From assembly GCA_000824845.1 (NCBI GenBank), contig CCNC01000033.1, positions 1 through 64,000 on the forward strand: 64,000 nt of DNA, read 5' to 3'. The position numbers were made by a program, and so were the translations under genes. The notes under the pieces are model-generated. The model was not told where the DNA came from. It made no database searches and saw nothing but the letters and a program-made list of their open reading frames with translations. Of the stretch, positions 51,021-58,395 are shown piece by piece. How positions within the stretch are numbered: the first letter of the stretch is position 1; every line of letters starts with the position of its first letter. This stretch comes from Mesorhizobium sp. ORS 3359. GTDB taxonomy: Bacteria > Pseudomonadota > Alphaproteobacteria > Rhizobiales > Rhizobiaceae.

Positions 51021-51725
51021 ATGGCTGCTCAGCCAGCAGATACGCCGCGTCAGCTGCCGCTCGATCTCGGCCACGGCACCGGCTATTCGCGCGACGAGCT
51101 CGTCGTGTCGGGCACCAACGCGCGAGCCGCAGCGCTGATCGACCGCTGGCCGGACTGGCCGTCGCCGGTGGTCGTGCTGGCCGGGCCGCCCGGCTCGGGC
51201 AAGACGCATCTCGCCCGGATATGGCAGGAGCGGACGCATGCGATCGCCATCGAGCCAGGCCGGATCGGCGAGCACATTGCCGGCCTGGGCATGAGGCCGG
51301 CGCTTATAGACGACGTCGACAAGGCCGCGATCGATGAGCAAGGCCTGTTCCACCTCATCAATGAAGTGCGCGGCGCGGGCTCGACGCTGCTGCTCACGGC
51401 GCGGCGTTTCCCCTCGGCCTGGCGCGTCGCGCTGCCCGACCTCGTCTCGCGGCTGAAAGCGGCGGCGACGATCGAGATCCACGAGCCGGACGATCTGCTG
51501 CTTGCCGGCGTCATCACAAAGCTGTTCGCCGACCGCCAGGTCGAGGTCGAGCCCCATGTGGTGCAATACCTGGTGCGCCGCATCGAGCGCTCGCTCGGCA
51601 CCGCCATGCGTGTCGTCGAGCGCCTCGACCGCGCCGCGCTTGAGCGCAAGACGCCGATCACCCGGGCGCTCGCGGCCGAGACGGTCAGTGCCATGGACGA
51701 AGGGCAGGGCGAGTTCGATATCTAG
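51021..51725 (+). CDS. hdaA: HdaA-type DnaA-related regulator
   Basis: The 234-residue AAA+ protein has a beta-clamp-binding motif at its start (QLPLDL, residues 11-16), then Walker A VVLAGPPGSGKTHLARI, a degenerate Walker B ALIDDVDKA, STLLLTARRFPSAW and the sensor-2 region GTAMRVVERLDRAALE. With the sliding clamp, Hda-type proteins stimulate DnaA-ATP hydrolysis after initiation. It starts one base after the permease stop, a conserved alphaproteobacterial neighbourhood. Confidence 0.93.
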   Translation: MAAQPADTPRQLPLDLGHGTGYSRDELVVSGTNARAAALIDRWPDWPSPVVVLAGPPGSGKTHLARIWQERTHAIAIEPGRIGEHIAGLGMRPALIDDVDKAAIDEQGLFHLINEVRGAGSTLLLTARRFPSAWRVALPDLVSRLKAAATIEIHEPDDLLLAGVITKLFADRQVEVEPHVVQYLVRRIERSLGTAMRVVERLDRAALERKTPITRALAAETVSAMDEGQGEFDI

Positions 51726-51729
51726 GAGT

Positions 51730-51869
51730 CCACCTTCTCCCCAAGGGGAGAAGGTGGCCGCGAAGCGGCCGGATAAGGGTGCTCCAGGGAATGCCAGCGT
51801 CTCACTTTGCTGGAACACCCCTCATCCGTCTCAGCGCTGCACGCCGATCCACCTTCTCCCACAGGGGGA
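51730..51869. repeat. Mosaic palindromic repeat of the CCTTCTCCCC family
   Basis: It starts with a perfect hairpin CCACCTTCTCCCC-AA-GGGGAGAAGGTGG, and ends with a CCACCTTCTCCC arm. On the minus strand, the part from about 51862 down to 51785 matches 26549-26630 inside the EamA gene, and even encodes the same peptide (ETDEGCSS). Confidence 0.85.
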
Positions 51870-51881
51870 AAAAGGCAAAAA

Positions 51882-52145
51882 CTACGCCCAGAGCCCGGCC
51901 AGATGCCGGGCCAAAGATACACGCCCGTATGCGCCGCGATGTAACAGGCGGCGACAAGGACGAAGACCATCAGGCCGGCGGGATCGCGACCGGGCGACGC
52001 CGTTCTGCCGCTTGCTCGGCCGGTTGTTCCACACCCATAGGCCAGCGCACAGGATTGCCCAGACCACGATGACCGGAACCGCGAAGCCGTAATAGGCCAG
52101 GTAGGCCGGACCGATCAGCGACAGCAGCGCCTCGAGAACGGGCAT
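51882..52145 (-). CDS. Small membrane protein, probably frameshifted
   Basis: The 87-residue frame (MPVLEALLSLIGPAYLAYYG) has one clear membrane helix (FAVPVIVVWAILCAGLWVW) and then a Arg-rich tail that looks unnatural. In the overlapping frame the same DNA gives a second helix (GLMVFVLVAACYIAAHTGVY, LWPGIWPG), which would suit a two-helix protein. A one-base shift around 51985-52010 would join them. Not certain; both frames could be independent. Confidence 0.5.
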   Translation of the reverse strand: MPVLEALLSLIGPAYLAYYGFAVPVIVVWAILCAGLWVWNNRPSKRQNGVARSRSRRPDGLRPCRRLLHRGAYGRVSLARHLAGLWA

Positions 52146-52287
52146 CGGCAATCCCCTTTTTGTCCGAAGTCTAGACTGGCGACAAAGTTGGAAGCGAGGG
52201 GGTTGTTCGGCAGAAACCGGTTGGCACGGCCGCCGACGATAAACAGGCTGATCGGCGGCACGTGACATCGAAATAGCAATGTGATAG

Positions 52288-52320
52288 ATTGATATCAATG
52301 AAATCGGCATGATATCAATG
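52288..52320. promoter_or_regulatory. Repeated TGATATCAAT operator over the fitA start
   Basis: ATTGATATCAAT (perfect 12-bp palindrome, 52288-52299) and TGATATCAATG (52310-52320) repeat the same core 21 bp apart. The second copy covers the antitoxin start codon. FitAB-type complexes bind such paired inverted repeats, so this is a good autoregulation candidate. Confidence 0.72.
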
Positions 52321-52572
52321 ACTGCTGTGACGATCAGAAACCTTCCGGAGGAAACGCATCGCGCCTTGCGGGTGCGCGCGGCCATCAATGGCCGCAGCAC
52401 GGAGGCGGAAATCCGCGCCATTCTTGAAGACGCGGTTCGGCCGGAGGGCCGCGTCAGGCTGGGCTCGCTCTTGGCCGCCATTGCTCGCCGGGCGGGCGTG
52501 ACGGACGAGGATGTTGAAGCACTCGAACAAGCCCGTGGGAAAAGCCCGGCCGAGCCGCCGAAATTCGAATGA
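52318..52572 (+). CDS. FitA-like ribbon-helix-helix antitoxin
   Basis: The 84-residue protein starts MTAVTIRNLPEETHRALRVR and AAINGRSTEAEIRAILEDAV, the Arc/FitA RHH. The C-terminal part is charged. An in-frame ATG at 52309 is possible but lies within the operator. Overlaps the toxin gene by four bases. Confidence 0.9.
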   Translation: MTAVTIRNLPEETHRALRVRAAINGRSTEAEIRAILEDAVRPEGRVRLGSLLAAIARRAGVTDEDVEALEQARGKSPAEPPKFE

Positions 52573-52991
52573 TCCTCCTGGACACCAATGTCGTTTCGGA
52601 GGTGATGAGAGCACAACCCAATCCCGCGGTCCTGGCCTGGCTGGATGATCAGGTTGCCGAGACACTTTATCTGTCCAGCATCACGCTGGCGGAAGTGCTT
52701 TTCGGCATCGAAGCCATGCCGGCCGGCCGACGCAAGAATGCGCTGGCCGAGGCCTTTGCTGGGATATGCGCAATCTTCGATCAGCGCATGCTGGTCTTCG
52801 ACGTCGAGGCGGCGCGCCGCTATTCCAGCCTTGCCGCAAAGGCGAGAGCCGCTGGAAAAGGGTTCCCCGTGCCTGATGGGTATATCGCGGCCATTGCCGC
52901 CGCGAAGGGCTTTCAGGTTGCCTCGCGCGACATTGCGCCATTTTATGCGGCCGGCGTGTCGGTGATCAATCCGTGGGAGCCTGGGGCGTAG
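52569..52991 (+). CDS. FitB/VapC-type PIN-domain toxin
   Basis: The 140-residue PIN nuclease has the acidic residues of the family: D5 in ILLDTNVVSEVM, E43 in SITLAEVLFGIEAMP, and the later acidic positions in PVPDGYIAAIAAAKGFQVAS and RDIAPF. These bind Mg in the RNase site. Partner of the preceding antitoxin. Confidence 0.92.
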   Translation: MILLDTNVVSEVMRAQPNPAVLAWLDDQVAETLYLSSITLAEVLFGIEAMPAGRRKNALAEAFAGICAIFDQRMLVFDVEAARRYSSLAAKARAAGKGFPVPDGYIAAIAAAKGFQVASRDIAPFYAAGVSVINPWEPGA

Positions 52992-53785
52992 CCGTCCCAT
53001 TCCGGAACAGTCTTTCCGGCATCGATCTTGCAATGCCGATAGTGCCGGTTAATCCCGGCCCCGGTCGCGTTCCAGATCGGGTTGTAGGCTCGCCGGGCTC
53101 GAGGGTGTTGGGGTTCTCGCCCGGCGGGTTTGCTGTCCCAGCGGTCAATGGGCTCCGCTTACCCGATGATCCTGTCCCGCAACCGGCGCAACCAAGCGGC
53201 GAAGGCCTGACCATGGCTGCACGCGTTGGGATTTGATCACGGTCATCTACGCCACGAATGCCGCGCCGCCAGCCGCGACGATCGGAATTTGCAGTTCACC
53301 AATCGTGCGGTGACGCCGGAGCAGCGGAACGGCTGGACGCCTTGTCCAAAAAGCGGCCCGACAGTTCCGCGCTCTGTTGGGGTGCGTTGGGTTAAACCGC
53401 CGGGCCTAGCCGACTCGGGGTGGGGAGTCGGCCGACCCAGAGATTACATTAGCAAGGCTGCATGAATATCACGGTTGGTTACATTCCACCGGTTTCGCTG
53501 AACTCGCCGGGCGAGGCCCCCAACAACTGCCTCAAGCCCGACGAGCTGCCGGAGATCAACCCGGCAATCGCTGCCTTGCAAGGCCGATGCCAGCGTTTCC
53601 GTCCTTGAATGATACGCCTAAGCCTCTGAACGCCTTAAAGGAACATGTCGTTTATCGAGATGTTGGGGCGCCATGGAAGCCTGCCAAACCGATTCGCCAA
53701 TGGCAGCGACACTTGCCAAACTTCGCTGGCAGGAACGACTCAACTCGGCGAGCAGGCGGGTTTGGCCGTAAGTCTTGATTTTAAA
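52992..53785. other. Gene-free stretch next to tRNA-Pro
   Basis: Nearly 800 bp without a supported gene, unusual here. A 48-codon frame (53462-53608, MNITVGYIPPVSLNSPGEAP start) and a frame ending at 53465 have no clear ribosome site or homology that I recognise. A GCCGACTC/GAGTCGGC inverted repeat lies at 53409-53432. It may be decayed coding DNA. Confidence 0.55.
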
Positions 53786-53862
53786 TGGTCGGAGTGGCGT
53801 GATTCGAACACGCGACCCCCTGATCCCAAATCAGGTGCGCTACCAGGCTGCGCTACACTCCG
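53786..53862 (-). tRNA. tRNA-Pro (anticodon UGG)
   Basis: On the minus strand the acceptor CGGAGTG pairs with CACTCCG and CCA is encoded. The anticodon arm is CCTGA-TTTGGGA-TCAGG, giving UGG. The T arm contains GTTCGAATC. Length is 77 nt with CCA. Confidence 0.96.
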
Positions 53863-53952
53863 ACGTCCCGCGGCGTATAGGGGGCGCACGCCCGGAAGGC
53901 AACACAAAAACGGAGCGCGGTTCGATCCGGCCGATGATGCTGTTAAGGCAGC

Positions 53953-54435
53953 CTAGAGATCGACCTTGGCGACGTTGTCCTTGTACTCCTCCTTCGGATC
54001 GTAGCCGAGCAGCATCTTGATGCCGGAGACGACGCTGGAGGCGTCGAGCCAAATCTCGGCCTGTTCAGGCTCGAAGCGAAGCAGCGTCAGCTTCGGATCG
54101 TCCCTGCCGCCTTCGAACCACGCTTCCACGTAGCGGTTCCACAGCCGGTCCATCACGACCCGGTCGTTATCGATCTGCAACCGGCCTTGCACCGTTGCGA
54201 AAAGGTCGTGACCCTTGGATACAAACGTCGCCGTTGCCTGGCTGCCGGAGGAAAGTCCAAGCACAAGCTCGGTGTCCCTGGCGGTGAAGAACCAGATCGG
54301 GCCCCTGGCCTCGGCTTCCAGTTGCGCCGTCATGGGGCGCGGGACGATGTTCGAGCCGTCAAGCCCGATCATCATTGTCATATCCGATTTCAGGGCTTTC
54401 CAGAGTTTTGCTTCGAGCTCATCGGGCGTCGGCAT
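53953..54435 (-). CDS. Pyridoxamine-5'-phosphate-oxidase-like general stress protein
   Basis: The 160-residue FMN-binding split-barrel protein has MMIGLDGSNIVPRPMTAQLE, GPIWFFTARDTELVLGLSSG, ATATFVSKGHDLFATVQGRL, RVVMDRLWNRYVEAWFEGGR and LTLLRFEPEQAEIWLDASS, typical of the general stress protein 26 group. Flavin or F420 binding is inferred from the fold. Lies 90 bp from the tRNA. Confidence 0.9.
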   Translation of the reverse strand: MPTPDELEAKLWKALKSDMTMMIGLDGSNIVPRPMTAQLEAEARGPIWFFTARDTELVLGLSSGSQATATFVSKGHDLFATVQGRLQIDNDRVVMDRLWNRYVEAWFEGGRDDPKLTLLRFEPEQAEIWLDASSVVSGIKMLLGYDPKEEYKDNVAKVDL

Positions 54436-54498
54436 CTCGCTTCCTTTCGTCAGAGAAAGGCAAACGACCGACCGTCCTGTCTGTTCCTTGTGGCGGGC

Positions 54499-55698
54499 TC
54501 AGCTCTTCAGGCCAGCGATCTTCCTGGCGATCGCCGCGGCCTGGATTGTTGAGTTGGCGAAGCAGCCGCGAATGCTGGGCCGCATGCCGGTGAACCAGAG
54601 CCCGGGCAGCTTCGGGTCGTTCGCGGCGCCGTTGAACAGCGGCACGCCCTTGGCGTCCAGCACGCCGAGCTTGCCCAGCATCGGTTCCAGTCCGGTGCGG
54701 TAGCCGGTGGCGGCGATGACGATGTCGGGCGCTATTCGCTGGCCATTGTCGAGCACGACGTCGTCGCGCCTGAATTCGCGCAGCTGCGGCACGACGATGA
54801 TGCGCCCGGCCTTGATGGCCTCGACCGCGCCGTCATCGGCGGCGATCGCGGTATAGTCGGAGCCGAGCCGGCTGGCGCCGCCCGACGGGGCAGGGGGCAG
54901 GCCGTATTTCGTCAGATCTCCGAACACCAAGCGTTGCGTTGCCGCCATGACCGCGTCCGCGAGCCATGTCGGCAGGTTGGCCATGAGCGGCGATATGCGG
55001 TGCACCGCGATCTTGCCGATGCGCTTGGGCAGCAGCGAAGGTCCGTTGCGCGCCGAAAGCCAGATCTGGCCGGTCTCGACGCGGGAGAGATGGTTGAGCG
55101 CGTCGAAGCCGGAATTGCCGGCGCCGGCCACCAGCACCTTCTTGCCGGCATAGTCGCTTGCCTTTCCGAAATCGGCCGAATGGATGATCCTGCCGGAAAA
55201 ATCCTCCATGCCTGTCCAGGCCGGGATGAAGGGCTGCCGGTCCCGTCCGGTGGCGATCACCACATATCGCGCCGCCTTCAAGCCCTCGCTTGTCCGCAGC
55301 AGCCAATGGTCGCCTCGGAATTCGATCTCGTCGACCTCGACCCCGAAGGCGACCGGCAGCCGGTGCGTCTCGGCGAACTCATTGAGATGGCGCGCGACGG
55401 CGCTGCGGTGCGGGAAGGCCGGTGTCCCCGCCGGATAGGACACGCCCGGCAACGAAGACAGGTCGCGATGCGTGTTGAGGTGCAGATTGTCGTGGCGGCG
55501 GTGCCAGGGTTCGGCCAGCCTCTGCTCGCGCTCCAGGATCTGCGTCGTCACGCCGGCCATGGTCAACGCATGCGCGGCGGCAAGCCCGGCGGCGCCCCCG
55601 CCGACGACAATCGCGCCGTCCAATATCGCTGGCTTGCCGGCCCCCGACGGCGAGACTTCCGTATCCGCGCTCATTCGTATCTTTGTCGTCGCCATCAT
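54499..55698 (-). CDS. FAD-dependent monooxygenase-like NAD(P)-binding protein
   Basis: The 399-residue protein has an FAD GxGxxG motif (AIVVGGGAAGLAAAHALTMA), an NADPH-binding GxGxxG (VLVAGAGNSGFDALNHLSRV), a VIATGRDRQPFIP segment and ATGYRTGLEP near the end. This matches flavin-containing monooxygenase/Trk-type flavoproteins of the CzcO-like group. ATG codons at 55698, 55695 and 55674 are all possible; none has a strong ribosome site. The substrate is unknown. Confidence 0.88.
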   Translation of the reverse strand: MMATTKIRMSADTEVSPSGAGKPAILDGAIVVGGGAAGLAAAHALTMAGVTTQILEREQRLAEPWHRRHDNLHLNTHRDLSSLPGVSYPAGTPAFPHRSAVARHLNEFAETHRLPVAFGVEVDEIEFRGDHWLLRTSEGLKAARYVVIATGRDRQPFIPAWTGMEDFSGRIIHSADFGKASDYAGKKVLVAGAGNSGFDALNHLSRVETGQIWLSARNGPSLLPKRIGKIAVHRISPLMANLPTWLADAVMAATQRLVFGDLTKYGLPPAPSGGASRLGSDYTAIAADDGAVEAIKAGRIIVVPQLREFRRDDVVLDNGQRIAPDIVIAATGYRTGLEPMLGKLGVLDAKGVPLFNGAANDPKLPGLWFTGMRPSIRGCFANSTIQAAAIARKIAGLKS

Positions 55699-55809
55699 GC
55701 CATCAAGTGGCACGACCATGTATCCGATGTATGCCGCTCGCAGGCCAAAAGGAATAGGTGCGTGTTGCAAAGCCCCCCGGCATTGTGTCGCGGATTTTGC
55801 AAGCGCTGG

Positions 55810-55917
55810 CTAAAGCATGTCTCCCGAAAGTGGGAACCGGTTTCGGGATAAAGACATGCGTAAACTAAAAGACCTAAAGCGCATGGAGCGAATCCGAAGG
55901 ATCGCGACGCGCTTTAA
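55810..55917. repeat. 108-bp intergenic repeat, copy 4
   Basis: Full-length copy between CTAAAGC and GCTTTAA, same orientation as the other copies. The right end supplies the TAA stop (55914-55916, minus strand) of the FMN-reductase fusion gene. Confidence 0.9.
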
Positions 55918-56882
55918 TGAACCGGATCGGCATGGCGATGCACCAGCTTGAACGCGCCATCCTCCAGCCGAAACACTTCCGTCACCCGCAAGGTCATCTC
56001 GGTCGCCTCGCCGTTCTTGCCGATGCGCGCCTTGGCATGCTGCAAGCCGCTCCAGAACGCCAGATCGCCGCTCGCCGACGCTTGCAGCACTTCGAGGTCG
56101 GTGTTGCCGCCTTTGTGGAAGCTTGCGGCGTCGCGTTCGTAACGGCCGGCAACCGCTTCGGCGCCTTCGAGATGGTCGCCGCGCGGTGAGAAGAATGTCG
56201 CCGGCCCGACACGGGTGACGATCGCCTTCAGCGAGGCGGCATCGCCATTGACATAGTCCTCGGCGATCTTCTCGCGCTGCTTCATGAAGGCATCGAAGGA
56301 CGAGCCGCCAGGATGCACCGTCCTGATCCATGTTTCGAGGCCGGCCATGAATTTTTCCAGGAAGGTGCCGGTGTCGGCATTGGTCACCGCGCCTTTGCCG
56401 TCCAGGAGTTCCGCGACATTGCCGATATAGGCCTCCGGCTGCTGCATCACCGGCATGTCGAGGAAGGCGAAGGTCTGCCTCAGCGCATGATTGGCGCCGA
56501 AAGCGCCCAGCTGATACGGCGTGACGCTGACGACCCCGGCAGGCAGTCCCTTGAACACGCTCTTGCCCGATGGGCGCGAGCCGACATCGAGCGCGTTCTT
56601 TAGGCAGCCGGGGATCGAGCGGTTGTATTCCGGGGTGACGAACAGCACCGCGTCGCATTCGCGTATCGCCGAGCGGAAGGCTGACCACGCCTCTGGCGGG
56701 TCGTCACCGTCCAGATCCTCGTTGTAGAGCGGCAGGTCGCCAATCTCGATGAAGCGGCAGCGCACCGAATCCGGCGCGCGGGCCGCAAGCGCCTTGGCGA
56801 TCTTGCGGCTGAAGGACTGGGCGCGCAGGCTGCCCACAAGCACGGCGAGCTGCAGGACGGTGTGTTCTGTTGCATTGGTCAT
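55914..56882 (-). CDS. NADPH-dependent FMN reductase fused to a SnoaL/NTF2-like domain
   Basis: The 322-residue protein joins two domains. Residues about 10-185 are an NADPH-dependent FMN reductase: LAVLVGSLRAQSFSRKIAKA, DLPLYNEDLDGDDPPEAW, VLFVTPEYNRSIPGCLKNAL, GSRPSG, KPAGVVS-like PAGVVSVTPYQLGAFGANHA. Residues about 205-320 resemble a SnoaL/DUF4440 cone: KIAEDYVNGDAASLKAIVTR, FFSPRGDHLEGAEAVAGRYE, WSGLQHAKARIGKNGEATEM, RVTEVFRLEDGAFKLVHRHA. The ATG 56882 follows GGAGG. Fusion is unusual; flavin reduction coupled to a small-molecule pocket is a guess. Confidence 0.85.
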   Translation of the reverse strand: MTNATEHTVLQLAVLVGSLRAQSFSRKIAKALAARAPDSVRCRFIEIGDLPLYNEDLDGDDPPEAWSAFRSAIRECDAVLFVTPEYNRSIPGCLKNALDVGSRPSGKSVFKGLPAGVVSVTPYQLGAFGANHALRQTFAFLDMPVMQQPEAYIGNVAELLDGKGAVTNADTGTFLEKFMAGLETWIRTVHPGGSSFDAFMKQREKIAEDYVNGDAASLKAIVTRVGPATFFSPRGDHLEGAEAVAGRYERDAASFHKGGNTDLEVLQASASGDLAFWSGLQHAKARIGKNGEATEMTLRVTEVFRLEDGAFKLVHRHADPVH

Positions 56883-57127
56883 GGCGAAACCTCCGCTTCT
56901 GATTGAGGCTGACAGGAAAGGCTTGCCCGGCCCGGCCGCCCGACCTTTCGATAATGTCGCCGGCGCGGCGAGGTTCCCTGCGCCGTGGGAGCGCAGGGGC
57001 GCTTGCGGCCTTGCCGCCGCGGCCATTGCACAGTAATGACGGATTGGCGCGAGATTTCAGGCTCCCGATGGGACCCGGGAATGGCGCCGAACAACGGTGC
57101 CCGGTCTCCGGGGGCAAAGAGGTGGTC

Positions 57128-57433
57128 ATGTCCGCGCGCATTTTCAGTCCAGCCAAAACCGCGATGCAATCCGGCAAGGCCAAGACCGGACATTGGGTGC
57201 TGGAGTTCGATCCCGCCCAGCGCAAGAAGATCGACCCGCTGATGGGCTACACCACTTCCGGCGACATGCTGAGCCAGGTGAAGCTCACCTTCGACACGAA
57301 GGAAGAAGCGATCGCTTATGCCGAAAGGGAAAAGATCGCCTATCGCGTCGAAGAGCCGAAGGAAGCCAAGCGCCGGCAGATTTCCTATTCGGACAATTTC
57401 CGCTATGACCGCAAGACGCCCTGGACGCACTGA
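57128..57433 (+). CDS. Complex I accessory subunit, NDUFS4-like (ETC complex I subunit)
   Basis: The 101-residue protein has the family pattern: ARIFSPAKTAMQSGKAKTGH, WVLEFDPAQRKKIDPLMGYT, MLSQVKLTFDTKEEAIAYAE, and ends YSDNFRYDRKTPWTH. It corresponds to the 18-kDa subunit of mitochondrial complex I, conserved in alphaproteobacteria. It lies far from the nuo operon, as usual. A GAGGTGG-type ribosome site is just before ATG 57128. Confidence 0.95.
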   Translation: MSARIFSPAKTAMQSGKAKTGHWVLEFDPAQRKKIDPLMGYTTSGDMLSQVKLTFDTKEEAIAYAEREKIAYRVEEPKEAKRRQISYSDNFRYDRKTPWTH

Positions 57434-57488
57434 CTTCCCGAGTCTTGCATCGCTTGGCGTAACGCAACAGCCGGCTCGGCCGGCCGAC

Positions 57489-57565
57489 GGTCCCGTAGCT
57501 CAGCTGGATAGAGCACCGGCCTTCTAAGCCGATGGTCGCAGGTTCGAATCCTGCCGGGATCGCCA
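57489..57565 (+). tRNA. tRNA-Arg (anticodon UCU)
   Basis: Acceptor GGTCCCG pairs with CGGGATC; the discriminator is G and CCA is encoded. The anticodon loop CTTCTAA gives UCU. T arm GCAGG-TTCGAAT-CCTGC is perfect. It is 77 nt with CCA. A near copy lies 791 bp downstream. Confidence 0.96.
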
Positions 57566-57593
57566 TTCCCTTGGCATTCTTGTCGATTACAAA

Positions 57594-57643
57594 TGTACGC
57601 ATTTTGCTTACACTATCTTGACTTGTGTACGCTATCTGCTTAC
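57594..57643. promoter_or_regulatory. Paired HigA-operator-like repeats
   Basis: TGTACGC-ATTT-TGCTTAC (57594-57611) and TGTACGC-TATC-TGCTTAC (57626-57643) are two 18-bp direct copies 32 bp apart, about three helical turns. Each is itself an imperfect inverted repeat. They lie between the tRNA and higB, where HigA would be expected to bind. Confidence 0.75.
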
Positions 57644-57650
57644 GTAGGGC

Positions 57651-57929
57651 ATGATCAAGTCATTCAAGAGCAAAGCGCTGGCCGATTTGTTCGAGACCGG
57701 GAAAACCGGGAAGATCGACGTTAAGATGCATAAGCGCATCCTGGTCAGGCTTGACCGACTTGAGGCGTCCGAGCGGCCAGAAGATATGAACCTGCCGGGA
57801 TTTGATTTTCACTCGCTGAGAGGCTTCGAACCAACCCGCTATACGGTTCACGTGAACGGCCCATGGTGCATTACATTTGAATTCGACGGCGAAGACGCCG
57901 CCCGCGTCGATTTCGAGCAGTATCATTGA
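57651..57929 (+). CDS. higB: HigB-family toxin
   Basis: The 92-residue RelE-like protein begins MIKSFKSKALADLFETGKTG and has MHKRILVRLDRLEASERPED, MNLPGFDFHSLRGFEPTRYT and VHVNGPWCITFEFDGEDAAR. This is the HigB toxin, a ribosome-dependent mRNA interferase. The order toxin-antitoxin is the usual one for higBA. The module lies between two tRNA-Arg sequences. Confidence 0.93.
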   Translation: MIKSFKSKALADLFETGKTGKIDVKMHKRILVRLDRLEASERPEDMNLPGFDFHSLRGFEPTRYTVHVNGPWCITFEFDGEDAARVDFEQYH

Positions 57930-57956
57930 GGCGGACAGACTGGGGAAGTTTGATTG

Positions 57957-58265
57957 ATGAGCGAGCACAAGCCGAAGCGTCCGATTGAGCGTTGCCCGTC
58001 CCACCCGGGAGCGTTGCTTGAGGACATCATCCCGGCGACTGGAAAGACCAAGGTGGAAATTGCCAGGCTACTCGGAATCTCCCGACAGCAGCTCTACGAT
58101 ATCACCCGCGAACGGAAGCCGGTTTCGCCGGCCGTTGCGGCTCGGCTCGGAAAAATGTTCGGCGACGGCGCTGCAATCTGGCTTCGCATGCAGGCGGCCT
58201 ATGATGCCTGGCACGCCGAGCGGGAAGTGGATGTGAGTGCGATACCAACTTTGCACGCTGCTTAA
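57957..58265 (+). CDS. higA: HigA-family antitoxin
   Basis: The 102-residue protein has an XRE-type HTH: HPGALLEDIIPATGKTKVEI, ARLLGISRQQLYDITRERKP, VSPAVAARLGKMFGDGAAIW, LRMQAAYDAWHAERE. GGGGAAG before ATG 57957 supports the start. HigA neutralises HigB and represses the operon. Confidence 0.93.
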   Translation: MSEHKPKRPIERCPSHPGALLEDIIPATGKTKVEIARLLGISRQQLYDITRERKPVSPAVAARLGKMFGDGAAIWLRMQAAYDAWHAEREVDVSAIPTLHAA

Positions 58266-58279
58266 CAAAGTTGTTCGGC

Positions 58280-58356
58280 AATCCCGTAGCTTAGCTGGAT
58301 AGAGCACTGGCCTTCTAAGCCGATGGCCGCAGATTCGAATCCTGCCGGGATCGCCA
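58280..58356 (+). tRNA. tRNA-Arg-like copy (probable degenerate duplicate)
   Basis: The 77-nt segment has only six differences, all transitions, from the tRNA-Arg(UCU) at 57489, and keeps the same anticodon loop and CCA. It starts AA instead of GG, so the first acceptor pair is lost. A change in the T stem gives GCAGA opposite CCTGC, breaking the pair next to the T loop. It could be a weak tRNA gene, but duplication with decay fits better. Confidence 0.75.
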
Positions 58357-58395
58357 GCTTATTCAACGGGTTACGAGATCTGCCTGACTCCGGAT

